Shown here in pieces: positions 1-8,149 of a stretch of DNA of 64,000 nucleotides (within the stretch, counting starts at the first letter, position 1; every line of letters begins with the position of its first letter). Below the pieces are notes generated by a model. It worked only from the letters and a program-made list of their open reading frames with translations, searched no databases and was not told the DNA's origin. A program made the position numbers and the translations under genes. The stretch comes from Lentisphaerota bacterium (GTDB lineage Bacteria; Verrucomicrobiota; Lentisphaeria; Victivallales; Victivallaceae), in assembly GCA_015061805.1 (NCBI GenBank), contig SUVV01000002.1:62001-126000 (forward strand), read 5' to 3'.

Positions 1-2079
1 CCAACTGTTGGGGGGGAGCAGGGCGTTGGGAAGCATGATCAGCGCCAATATGCCGAATATGGCGACGATTTGCCAATAGCGGCGGAATTTCTCCAGATTG
101 CAGAGGATTCCTGCCAGTGCCGGAAACAGAAGCAGCGGTTGTATGAGTGACGGCGGCAGCAGCGCTCCGGCAACTGCACATCCGGCAATACCGATGGCAA
201 GTTCAGTCATGATATCGCGTCGGCGGCGGAAACAGCACAATGCACCGGTTCCCAGCGCCGCCAGAAAGAGGGTCATCGCAGCGATCAATTCATTGACGAT
301 TCCCGGGAAGAGACCGGGATAGGTCAACTGCTGATTGCCGGTTCCTGCTGATGCCGGAGGATTGTCATCTTCGACCATGGTGATACTGTTTCCCCGCATC
401 GGAGATATGCCCCGTAACCGGCAGGTGTCGATGTAGGCATTGAGCGCAGCGCTGATCTCTGCTGCCGGGCGGTTCATCCGCTTGAGCAGGTCGAGGTGGA
501 GTCGGCGGTCGATGATGCTCAACGGATACGCCTGAAGTTCTGAATTCAGATGTTCCAGAGCTTCCGGCAGACGGTTGAGGTTGACCAGACAGACCGCTTT
601 CATCCGGTTGGAATGCAAATAGTTGAAGTATCCGAGTTTCTCCTGCAGACGGGTCAGATATCGGAGTGCGCCGGAGTGGTCGTTCGATCCGTGCAGGGCG
701 ATTTCCGCCGACCGGTAGAGCGCTTCTTTGGAATCTTTTACCGCAAGGGAATCCTGATAGTATTTCAGGGCATTTTGCGGATGGTGGCCGCGGATTACCA
801 ACAGCCCTTTCCTCAACGGCCAGGTCGCGCGGAAATCGGTGATCGCCGCCAGCAGAAAAAGCGCCAGCAGGATAAATCCGAATATCCGGTTCCCGGAATT
901 GCCGCATGTGAATTTCCGGTGCGGCGCCATGGCGATACCGGCGGAAACGAGCATCCAGAATGCTCCGGATATGATCGCTGCGGTAAGGTCGCTCTGACCG
1001 CAGAGGAAGATCAGCAGAAACATCCATACCGGCATCAGATCCCGCAACGTTATATGCCGTCTGGGAAATGATCGCAGTACTCCGCAAAAGAGCACGGCAA
1101 TGAAAAATATTCCGGCAATACCGAAGGAACTCCACAAATAGAGCAGTTCATTGTGCGGATGGGGATGATGAGGCGCGGAGAAAGGGGCGAGAAAATACTC
1201 CGGCGTGATGTATTCCTGAATGAAGTCAAAGAAGCGCTCCGGCCCCACGCCGATGATCCCGTGATCACCCAGCAGTTTTCCGGTTGAAGCAAAGAGTTGG
1301 ATCCGGCTGTCCGATATGTTTGAAACATCTTTCCACATCGATACGCTGCAGACAAGTGCCAGCAGCAGTGCAAACAGAATCATTGCAAGCATGGTGCGGC
1401 AACGTTCGGAGAAGCGGTTCCAGAAGTACATCCCGATCAGGAGCAGCGGCAGGATTATGCACAACGTAAGCGAGAGTTGTTCCGGATAAAACAGTGAGCC
1501 GGCAGCGATAAAGAAAAACAGCGCGAGCAGGGAATATTTCAGCGCATCGGCAAATTTGAAGCGGATGAAAAATCCCGGAAGCATCGCAAAAAACAGGATT
1601 TGGTTCCAGTTCCAGTTGCCGGTAAGCCCGGTGAAATTTTCAGAGGTGATGCCGCTTGATAAGAGCAATCCGGCTGTAAGCGTGGTGATTCCCGGTAAAC
1701 TCCGGCGCAGTTCCGGAGCGATCGCACTTGCGGCAAGCGGAGTTGCCGCATAAAAAACGGCGTGATAAAGATGTTCGGTACTGCCGCCGTAAAGAAATTG
1801 CTGGATAACTGCCGCTGCGGTCACCAGTACGCCTGCAGCCGCCGTAAACCGCAGGCATCCTGATTCTTGCAACTGCTGCTTGAGCCGGGAAAGATTGAAA
1901 ATAATGACTGCCAGAGCAACATAAGCAAGTCCGGTGAAACTGACCAATTGCACCTCTCCGAAAAACGGGACTTTTGTTCCGGTCAGACGGGCGAAACTCA
2001 GCGGGAATCCCGCCAGCGGCAGCAGCCAGAATATCCATACTCCGGCGCGCGGCAGAAATTTTTTCAGCGCCGCCATCAT
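1..2079 (-). CDS. O-antigen ligase/polymerase-like membrane protein, 3' end beyond window
   Basis: An open frame of 693 codons runs off the left edge without a stop, so the C-terminus is missing. The first 400 residues are a series of hydrophobic segments. Around residue 310 lies the Wzy_C-type signature HPHNELLYLWSSFGIAG, seen in O-antigen ligases (WaaL) and polymerases (Wzy). After it comes a soluble stretch of roughly 120 residues with TPR-like helix pairs (GALRYLTRLQEKLGY, PEALEHLNSELQAYP), then more hydrophobic segments. The family works in the inner membrane, joining or polymerising lipid-linked glycans on the periplasmic side. The start ATG overlaps the stop of the uracil-DNA glycosylase gene (ATGA), which implies translational coupling. 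Ligase and polymerase cannot be told apart from sequence alone. Confidence 0.8.
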   Translation of the reverse strand, partial: MMAALKKFLPRAGVWIFWLLPLAGFPLSFARLTGTKVPFFGEVQLVSFTGLAYVALAVIIFNLSRLKQQLQESGCLRFTAAAGVLVTAAAVIQQFLYGGSTEHLYHAVFYAATPLAASAIAPELRRSLPGITTLTAGLLLSSGITSENFTGLTGNWNWNQILFFAMLPGFFIRFKFADALKYSLLALFFFIAAGSLFYPEQLSLTLCIILPLLLIGMYFWNRFSERCRTMLAMILFALLLALVCSVSMWKDVSNISDSRIQLFASTGKLLGDHGIIGVGPERFFDFIQEYITPEYFLAPFSAPHHPHPHNELLYLWSSFGIAGIFFIAVLFCGVLRSFPRRHITLRDLMPVWMFLLIFLCGQSDLTAAIISGAFWMLVSAGIAMAPHRKFTCGNSGNRIFGFILLALFLLAAITDFRATWPLRKGLLVIRGHHPQNALKYYQDSLAVKDSKEALYRSAEIALHGSNDHSGALRYLTRLQEKLGYFNYLHSNRMKAVCLVNLNRLPEALEHLNSELQAYPLSIIDRRLHLDLLKRMNRPAAEISAALNAYIDTCRLRGISPMRGNSITMVEDDNPPASAGTGNQQLTYPGLFPGIVNELIAAMTLFLAALGTGALCCFRRRRDIMTELAIGIAGCAVAGALLPPSLIQPLLLFPALAGILCNLEKFRRYWQIVAIFGILALIMLPNALLPPNSW

Positions 2080-2888
2080 CCGCGTCCGGCTCCATTGGGA
2101 CGGTGATATTTACCGAAACGTGCCATGACCTGCTGGAGATCGTTCCAGGTTTCCCGTTTTGCCGATTCCTGCCGCAGCAGAAATGCCGGGTGGAAGGTCG
2201 CCATGACCGGGATGTTTTCATACGAAAGCCATCTGCCGCGCAGCCGGGATATTCCATCGGTGACGTTGAGCAGATATTTGACTGCAGTCGCACCGAGCAG
2301 GACGATCACCTCCGGGCGGATGAGTTCGATCTGGCGCTTGAGATAACCGATACAGCATTGTGCCTCCTCCGGAGTCGGGACCCGGTTGTCCGGCGGACGG
2401 CATTTGACGATATTGGCGATGTAGACCTCTTCGCGGGAGAATTGCATGGCGGTGATCATCTTGTTCAGAAGCATACCGGCTTTGCCGACAAAGGGACGCC
2501 CCTGGATGTCTTCGTCCCGTCCCGGGCCTTCGCCGATGAACATCAGCCGGGCGTTGGGATCGCCTTCTCCGAAAACCGGATTCAAACGGTTGCTGCCCAG
2601 CGGACAGTTCCGGCAGGAGTGGACTGCATTTCTGATCTCTTCAAGGGTGGCAAAATCCCCGCCGCAACTCTTTTGAGAAGCCTGAACCGGAGCCTGAGCC
2701 TGATGCGGCGCCGCGGCGGGTGCCGCAGTCACCGGGGCAGGCGGAACCGCTTTTTTGGTCGGAACTGCTGCAACTTTCGGCATTCCGGAAAAAAATCCGG
2801 CCGCTTCCGGAGAATTTGCCGGGATTCCGGTGTGTTGACTTCCGGAATCGGCAATAACTTTACATATTTGTTCGAAAAAATCAGCCAT
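2076..2888 (-). CDS. Family 4 uracil-DNA glycosylase
   Basis: This enzyme removes uracil from DNA in base excision repair. The visible signatures are GEGPGRDEDIQGRPFVGKAG (motif A with PFVG), NIVKCRPPDNR, LGATAVKYLL and HPAFLLR (motif B). Cysteines in CRNCPLG, IVKC and the QCC context fit the 4Fe-4S cluster of family 4 enzymes. The first 95 residues are an Ala/Pro-rich linker, longer than the minimal family. I chose the ATG at 2888, which gives 270 residues; an in-frame GTG at 2903 would add five. No convincing ribosome binding site separates the two. The stop overlaps the ATG of the following O-antigen ligase-like gene. Confidence 0.92.
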   Translation of the reverse strand: MADFFEQICKVIADSGSQHTGIPANSPEAAGFFSGMPKVAAVPTKKAVPPAPVTAAPAAAPHQAQAPVQASQKSCGGDFATLEEIRNAVHSCRNCPLGSNRLNPVFGEGDPNARLMFIGEGPGRDEDIQGRPFVGKAGMLLNKMITAMQFSREEVYIANIVKCRPPDNRVPTPEEAQCCIGYLKRQIELIRPEVIVLLGATAVKYLLNVTDGISRLRGRWLSYENIPVMATFHPAFLLRQESAKRETWNDLQQVMARFGKYHRPNGAGRG

Positions 2889-2911
2889 ATTTTTGCAAGA
2901 CACTTTAAAAT

Positions 2912-2940
2912 TTGCACTTTCAGTATTATATTAATATAAT
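2912..2940 (+). promoter_or_regulatory. Predicted promoter of argG
   Basis: A -35 box TTGCAC (2912-2917) and a perfect -10 TATAAT (2935-2940) are separated by 17 bp. The predicted transcript starts about 60 nt before the argG ATG. The region lies in the divergent gap with the glycosylase gene. Confidence 0.65.
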
Positions 2941-3008
2941 GCCAAAGTGGCAAATTTAAAGCAGTAAAGGCGAAAAAGCCATAAAACAACATTATTTCGG
3001 AGGAAAAA

Positions 3009-4211
3009 ATGAAAGTTGTAGTTGCGTATTCCGGCGGTTTGGATACCTCGGTCATCGTCAAGTGGGTCAAAGAAACCTACAATGCTGAAGTCATCTGCTA
3101 TTGCGCCGACGTCGGTCAGGAAGAAGAACTCAACGGTCTCGAAGCCAAAGCCATCGCTACCGGTGCCAGCAAGTGCATCATCGATGACCTCAATGAAGAG
3201 TTCGCCCGCGATTTCATCTTCCCGATGCTTCAGGGCGGAGCCATCTACGAAAACAACTATCTGCTCGGTACCTCCATCGCCCGTCCGCTGATCGCCAAGC
3301 GCCTCGTCGAAGTCGCCAAGGCCGAAGGTGCCGATGCCATCTGCCACGGTGCCACCGGTAAAGGTAACGACCAGGTCCGTTTTGAACTCAACGCCGCCGC
3401 GATCGATCCCAAAATCAAAGTTATCGCCGCATGGCGCGATCCCAACTGGAAGTTCACCGGACGTATGGATATGATCGAATACGCCAAGGCCAACAACATC
3501 CCGGTCAGCGTTTCCGCCAAGAAACCCTACAGCATGGACCGCAATCTGCTCCACATCAGCTTCGAAGGCGGTATCCTGGAAGATCCCTGGCAGGAATTCC
3601 CCGAAGATATCGCTGTCATGACCGAACCCCTTTCCAAAGCCGCCGACACCGCCGAAGATGTGGTGCTCCACTTTGAAAAAGGTATCTGTACCGAAGTCAA
3701 CGGCGAAAAACTCTCCCCCGCCAACATCATGCGCAAACTTAACGCTATCGGTAAAAAACATGCCGTCGGCCGGGTCGACATCGTTGAAAACCGCTTCGTC
3801 GGTATGAAGTCCCGCGGTATCTATGAAACCCCCGCCGGAACCATCCTCACCGCCGCTCATCGCGGTCTGGAACAGATCACCCTCGACCGTGAAGTCATGC
3901 ACCTGCGCGACACCCTCATCCCGCGTTATGCCGACATGATCTACAATGGTTTCTGGTTCGCTCCGGAACGCGAAATGCTTCAGGCGATGATCACTGAAAG
4001 CCAGAAGTTCGTCACCGGTGATGTCCGGGTCAAACTCTTCAAGGGCGCCTGCCATGTCACCGGCCGCCGCAGTGAATACAGTCTGTATGACGACGAAATC
4101 GCCAGCTTTGAAGGTGCCGAAGCCTACGATCACAAGGATGCTTCCGGTTTCATCAACCTGAATGCTCTCCGCCTCAAAGTTCTCGCCCGCAGCAAACAGA
4201 ATCGCTACTGA
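3009..4211 (+). CDS. argG: Argininosuccinate synthase
   Basis: The enzyme condenses citrulline and aspartate with ATP in the penultimate step of arginine biosynthesis. The N-terminal ATP-pyrophosphatase motif AYSGGLDTS sits at residues 6-14. Further family signatures are [13 protein letters not shown], the AWRDP segment and [10 protein letters not shown]. At 400 residues it has normal full length. A strong GGAGG lies 6 nt before the ATG. Codon use is strongly biased to C-ending codons, as in the ribosomal protein genes here, suggesting high expression. It is followed after 20 bp by leuB, so the two are probably co-transcribed. Confidence 0.97.
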   Translation: MKVVVAYSGGLDTSVIVKWVKETYNAEVICYCADVGQEEELNGLEAKAIATGASKCIIDDLNEEFARDFIFPMLQGGAIYENNYLLGTSIARPLIAKRLVEVAKAEGADAICHGATGKGNDQVRFELNAAAIDPKIKVIAAWRDPNWKFTGRMDMIEYAKANNIPVSVSAKKPYSMDRNLLHISFEGGILEDPWQEFPEDIAVMTEPLSKAADTAEDVVLHFEKGICTEVNGEKLSPANIMRKLNAIGKKHAVGRVDIVENRFVGMKSRGIYETPAGTILTAAHRGLEQITLDREVMHLRDTLIPRYADMIYNGFWFAPEREMLQAMITESQKFVTGDVRVKLFKGACHVTGRRSEYSLYDDEIASFEGAEAYDHKDASGFINLNALRLKVLARSKQNRY

Positions 4212-4231
4212 TTTCACGAGGAACATAGATC

Positions 4232-5338
4232 ATGAATAAGTACAATATCGCTGTTATTCCCGGCGACGGTACCGGTCCGGAAGTCGTCAATGAGGCGCTG
4301 AAGGTCTTGGATGCCGCCGGTAAAAAGTTCGGATTTGAACTGGATCGCAAAGAGTTCTGCTGGGGTGCCGACCACTATCTGGCAACCGGTGAAATCCTCC
4401 CCGATGATGCTTCCGATCAGCTTCGCAAGTACGATGCCTGTCTGCTCGGCGCCATCGGCAGCAACAAAGTCAAACCCGGAATCCTTGAAAAAGGTATTCT
4501 GCTCCGTTTGCGCTTTGAACTCGATCAGTACATCAACCTCCGCCCGGTCAAACTTTTCCCGGGCGTGGAAACTCCGCTTGCCAACAAGACCCCCGAAGAC
4601 ATCGACTATGTCGTCGTCCGTGAAAACTCCGGCGGTGTCTATACCGGCATGGGCGGCAGTGTCCAGCAGGATACTCCCGATGAAGTCGCCTGCCAGAACT
4701 GGGTCTACACCCGCAAACAGGTCGACCGCTGCTTGAAATATGCCTTTGAACTGGCTCTCAAGCGCCACACCAAAGAAAATCCGTGGAAAGGTCTTTCCGA
4801 TGAAGACAAAGCCGCCGGTTACACCGCTCAGCTTACCCTCGTCGGCAAAACCAACGTTCTGACCTACGTCTGCGGACTCTGGGAACGCGCTTTCAACGAA
4901 ATGGCAAAGCAGTATCCTACCGTCAAAACCGCCTATTGCCACGTTGATGCCACCACCATGTGGATGGTCAAAAACCCGGAATGGTTCGACGTCGTTGTCA
5001 CCGAAAACCTCATGGGCGATATCATTACCGACCTCGCGGCAATGACTGCCGGCGGTATGGGTATCTCCTCCGGCGGAAACATCAACCCCGAAGGGGTCAG
5101 CATGTTTGAACCCATCGGCGGTTCCGCTCCCAAATACACCGGTCTCAATGTCATCAACCCGATGGCGGCGATCGGTGCCGGTGCGATGATGCTGGATTAC
5201 CTCGGTGAAAAAGAGGCCGCCGCCGCGATCGAAAAGGCGATGGCTTTCGTCACCGGAAACAAACTCAAATCCATGGCAGCCGGTAAGATGGGCTACTCCA
5301 CTACCGAAGTCGGCGATCTGGTCGCCGCCGCGCTGTAA
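4232..5338 (+). CDS. leuB: 3-isopropylmalate dehydrogenase (isocitrate/isopropylmalate dehydrogenase family)
   Basis: This is an NAD-dependent decarboxylating dehydrogenase of 368 residues. The N-terminal IPGDGTGPE motif, the substrate segment [31 protein letters not shown], the HVDATTM region and the family signature [12 protein letters not shown] are all visible. The LLRLRFELD form resembles actinobacterial-type LeuB, which favours isopropylmalate over isocitrate. Tartrate or homoisocitrate dehydrogenase remain possible because no leuA/C/D genes are nearby. It follows argG closely and ends at a strong hairpin terminator. Confidence 0.85.
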   Translation: MNKYNIAVIPGDGTGPEVVNEALKVLDAAGKKFGFELDRKEFCWGADHYLATGEILPDDASDQLRKYDACLLGAIGSNKVKPGILEKGILLRLRFELDQYINLRPVKLFPGVETPLANKTPEDIDYVVVRENSGGVYTGMGGSVQQDTPDEVACQNWVYTRKQVDRCLKYAFELALKRHTKENPWKGLSDEDKAAGYTAQLTLVGKTNVLTYVCGLWERAFNEMAKQYPTVKTAYCHVDATTMWMVKNPEWFDVVVTENLMGDIITDLAAMTAGGMGISSGGNINPEGVSMFEPIGGSAPKYTGLNVINPMAAIGAGAMMLDYLGEKEAAAAIEKAMAFVTGNKLKSMAAGKMGYSTTEVGDLVAAAL

Positions 5339-5349
5339 CCTTTGAAAAT

Positions 5350-5388
5350 ACCATGCGGAGTGTGGTAAATCCAGCTCCGCATGGTTTT
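5350..5388 (+). terminator. Rho-independent terminator of argG-leuB
   Basis: An 11-bp perfect stem (ACCATGCGGAG at 5350-5360, CTCCGCATGGT at 5375-5385) with a 14-nt loop is followed by a short T run. It lies 12 bp after the leuB stop. Confidence 0.8.
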
Positions 5389-5425
5389 CAATATCCCCCG
5401 GTAAAACCGGAGAAAGCATACTATT

Positions 5426-6112
5426 GTGGAACGGATTTCAAATCTGGCTAAGGTCATCGGTCTGCCTCCTGAATGTCATGCCCGGCTCAAGGAGGCGCTG
5501 ACTCATCGTACTTTTGCGGTCGAACACGGCATTGATTACGACAATCAACGTTTGGAATTTCTCGGCGATGCGGTGTTGGAGATGATTCATACCAACTACC
5601 TTTTCCATCTCTATCCGGATTTGCCGGAAGGAGACCTTACCAAGATCCGTTCTGCGCTCTCCTGCGAGAGTATGCTCGCTGACCTTGCCCGCAAACTGGA
5701 ACTGGGCAAGTATCTGCTCATCGGCAGAGGCGAGATCGGTTCCGGCGGCAATGACCGGGATTCGACCCTTGCCGATCTTTTCGAGGCGGTACTCGGCGCG
5801 ATCTATCTTGAAGCCGGGTTTGAATTCGCCAACAATTTTGTTATTGATCTTTTCAAAAAATATTGTCCGGACCCCAAGGAACAACTGCTTTCACTCAATC
5901 CCAAGGGCAGACTTCAGGAACTTTCCCAGCACCGTTGGGGCGCAGTTCCGGTCTATCGCCTTTTCCGTCAGAGCGGATTACAGCATATGCCGCTTTTTGA
6001 AGTGGAATTGCTGGTCGCCAATTTTGTCGCCGCAGGTTCCGGAGGCAGCCGTAAACAGGCGGAGATCGCCGCTGCCCGCAACATGTGCCGTTACCTTAAA
6101 GCCGGAGGATGA
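5426..6112 (+). CDS. rnc: Ribonuclease III
   Basis: RNase III cleaves double-stranded RNA in rRNA and mRNA maturation. The catalytic signature NQRLEFLGDAVLEM is near residue 40, and the second acidic cluster DLFEAVLGAIY is near residue 115. A double-stranded RNA binding domain occupies the last 70 residues (KGRLQELSQ to KQAEIAAARNM). The length of 228 residues is typical. The start is GTG, preceded by a weak GGAGA 13 nt upstream. The stop is 1 nt from the start of the dehydrogenase gene, indicating an operon continuing to the kinase and acyltransferase genes. Confidence 0.96.
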   Translation: MERISNLAKVIGLPPECHARLKEALTHRTFAVEHGIDYDNQRLEFLGDAVLEMIHTNYLFHLYPDLPEGDLTKIRSALSCESMLADLARKLELGKYLLIGRGEIGSGGNDRDSTLADLFEAVLGAIYLEAGFEFANNFVIDLFKKYCPDPKEQLLSLNPKGRLQELSQHRWGAVPVYRLFRQSGLQHMPLFEVELLVANFVAAGSGGSRKQAEIAAARNMCRYLKAGG

Positions 6113-6113
6113 A

Positions 6114-7208
6114 ATGCCCTATTCTGCCGCAATTCCCGAAGATATCCGTTTTGGATATGGTGTCCGTTTTTGTTTGAGGGAATTTTTGCTTCCCGGCAGA
6201 ACTCTTTTCATCTGCGGAAAACATTCCGAACTCCGTATCCGTGAGGAATGGAACAATTCCGGAATCGATTTTGACATCGTGACCGTTTCCGGTGAGCTTC
6301 CCCTGAATGAACTGGAAGATATCCTTTCTCTTGTCCGTAAAGAAAATTACCGCAACTTCATCGGCTGGGGCGGCGGCAGTGCCGTTGACTGTGCCAAAGC
6401 CGTTGCCGCATTGACCGGAGCGCCGGGATGCGGAGCCGATTACTTCTATCGCCGCCGTCAGCTTCCCGGCAGGGATAACCGGATGATATTGATCCCGACG
6501 ACAGCCGGTACCGGCGCGGAAATCACTTCAAATTCGGTCATCTGCGACCGGAAAACCGGAATCAAACAATCCTTGCGCGGCGCCGGAATGACTGCCGATG
6601 CCGCATTGTGCGACCCCGAACTGCTGAAAAATACTCCGCCTCAAGTGATGGCGGCAAGCGGATTTGATGCGCTGACTCAGGCGTTGGAAAGTTTTATTTC
6701 AATCAAAGCCGACAGTTTGACCTCTCAATTGGCATCGACCGCCGCCGCATTGATTCTGAACAATTTGGAAAAGGCGTGTGCCGGAAACGATTTGGCGGCA
6801 TTGGAAAATATGGCGCGTGCCAGTATGCTCACCGGTATCGCTTTTGCTCAAAGCGGTTTGGGTGCGGTTCATGGTCTGGCGCATCCGGCAGGTTCGATTT
6901 GCCGGATCCCTCACGGGATCTGTTGTGCCATATTGCTGCTGCCGGTGCTGCGTTTGAATTCTGAAGCGATCCCGGAACGTTTTGAAACCCTCGCCCGCAG
7001 CTGCGGCTTTGCCGATAAAGATAAACTTTTTGAATTTATTGCTGATTTGCAGGCAAAACTGTCGATCCCCTGCAATTTCCGGGAATATGGCTTGAAGCGG
7101 GAAGATTTTGATTTTATCATCGCCAACTGCCGCTCCGGCAGTATGAAGTGCAATCCCCGGGCGTTTAGCGATGCTGAACTTGCCGGATTTTTGGAGGGAT
7201 TATTGTGA
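6114..7208 (+). CDS. Iron-containing alcohol dehydrogenase family protein
   Basis: A 364-residue group III (Fe-dependent) alcohol dehydrogenase-like protein. The nucleotide-binding GWGGGSAVDCAKA is at residues 85-96, and the PTTAGTGAE motif at 129-136. By comparison with FucO the metal ligands should be Asp, His, His, His. Here D185, H253 and H267 have the right spacing, but the second ligand is Q189 (in DALTQ). Some family members carry Gln at this place, so a different metal or substrate is possible. The ATG lies 1 nt after rnc with GGAGG upstream. The end overlaps the kinase gene (GTGA). The substrate is unknown. Confidence 0.88.
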   Translation: MPYSAAIPEDIRFGYGVRFCLREFLLPGRTLFICGKHSELRIREEWNNSGIDFDIVTVSGELPLNELEDILSLVRKENYRNFIGWGGGSAVDCAKAVAALTGAPGCGADYFYRRRQLPGRDNRMILIPTTAGTGAEITSNSVICDRKTGIKQSLRGAGMTADAALCDPELLKNTPPQVMAASGFDALTQALESFISIKADSLTSQLASTAAALILNNLEKACAGNDLAALENMARASMLTGIAFAQSGLGAVHGLAHPAGSICRIPHGICCAILLLPVLRLNSEAIPERFETLARSCGFADKDKLFEFIADLQAKLSIPCNFREYGLKREDFDFIIANCRSGSMKCNPRAFSDAELAGFLEGLL

Positions 7209-8140
7209 AAAAAATTCTTATCATGGGCGCCAATGCCGCCCGCCAGAAAACTTTATATTTTGAAAAACTGCTGCCCGGTGAAGTCAACCGGGCGGTACAG
7301 ATGACCGAAATACCTTCCGGAAAAGGAATAAATTTCTGCCGGGCGCTCACCAACTGGGGACGGTGCTGCGGTGCAGTCATCCAATTCGCCGGCGGGGATA
7401 ACGGCCGGTTTCTGGTCGAATCTCTCCGGCAGGAGGGATTGGAAAATTATACCGTCAACTGTGTATCTCCCCTGCGCTGCTGCATGACCTGCATTGACCG
7501 AAGTACCGGAAGTGCCACCGAACTTATCGAACCCTCCGGCGCGGCAACTGCAGCTGAATGTGATGAGTTTGTCCGTTGTTTTGAAAAAAATATTGCCGAT
7601 GCTTCCGGAATCGCCATTTGCGGTTCTCTGCCGGACGGCACTTCCCCGGAATTGTATAACCGGGTGGCTCAAGCGGCGGTCTTGAATAAATTGCCGTTAC
7701 TCCTGGACTTTTATAAAAATGTTGAACCGTTGTTATCTCTTCCCGGTGTGACACTCAAGATCAACCGGGAGGAGTTGGGAAAACTTACCTCCTGCAGCAA
7801 TGTGCCGGAAGGGTTGAAAAAATTGTTTGCTTCCACCGGAATAAAACAGGCGGCGATAACCGATGGTGCCGGCAAGGCATATCTCGCCGGAGATGGAATT
7901 CTGGCAGTTTATTCCATCCCCGAATTGCCGCAGGTCGCCAATCCGATCGGATGCGGTGACAGTGCCAGCGCAGTTTTTTTCAGCGAATTGCTCAACGGGA
8001 ACGACCCGGTCGAAGCATTCCGGTTTGCGCTGGGGGCGGCGAGTGCCAATGCCGAAAGTTGGGTTCCTGCCGAGTTCGATCCAGCTCGCGGAAAAGAACT
8101 TGCCGCTAAGGTCAAAGTCGAATTGCATAAATTTGATTGA
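7205..8140 (+). CDS. PfkB-family sugar kinase (1-phosphofructokinase/tagatose-6-phosphate kinase type)
   Basis: A 311-residue carbohydrate kinase. The N-terminal PfkB signature SGKGINFCRAL is at residues 38-48. The C-terminal catalytic signature NPIGCGDSASA contains the predicted base D252; the usual GAGD is GCGD here. The arrangement, with a short N-terminus and GKGIN rather than GGKGAN, resembles the LacC/FruK subgroup acting on phosphorylated hexoses. The GTG start overlaps the dehydrogenase stop by 4 bp, so the two are translationally coupled and may share a pathway, but no transporter or regulator identifies the sugar. Confidence 0.88.
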   Translation: MKKILIMGANAARQKTLYFEKLLPGEVNRAVQMTEIPSGKGINFCRALTNWGRCCGAVIQFAGGDNGRFLVESLRQEGLENYTVNCVSPLRCCMTCIDRSTGSATELIEPSGAATAAECDEFVRCFEKNIADASGIAICGSLPDGTSPELYNRVAQAAVLNKLPLLLDFYKNVEPLLSLPGVTLKINREELGKLTSCSNVPEGLKKLFASTGIKQAAITDGAGKAYLAGDGILAVYSIPELPQVANPIGCGDSASAVFFSELLNGNDPVEAFRFALGAASANAESWVPAEFDPARGKELAAKVKVELHKFD

Positions 8141-8149
8141 TCTGTTGTT

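Noticed and set aside
2931-5419. Two long open frames (about 400 codons each) antisense to argG and leuB.
   Set aside because: They mirror strongly codon-biased genes, have Gly/Asp/Phe-rich composition without domains, and no ribosome binding sites. The same mirror frames occur opposite serC, gspD and secY.
5685-6113. An N-terminal extension of the iron-dehydrogenase into rnc.
   Set aside because: The extension is the other frame of rnc; the ATG at 6114 has a good GGAGG and gives the normal family length.
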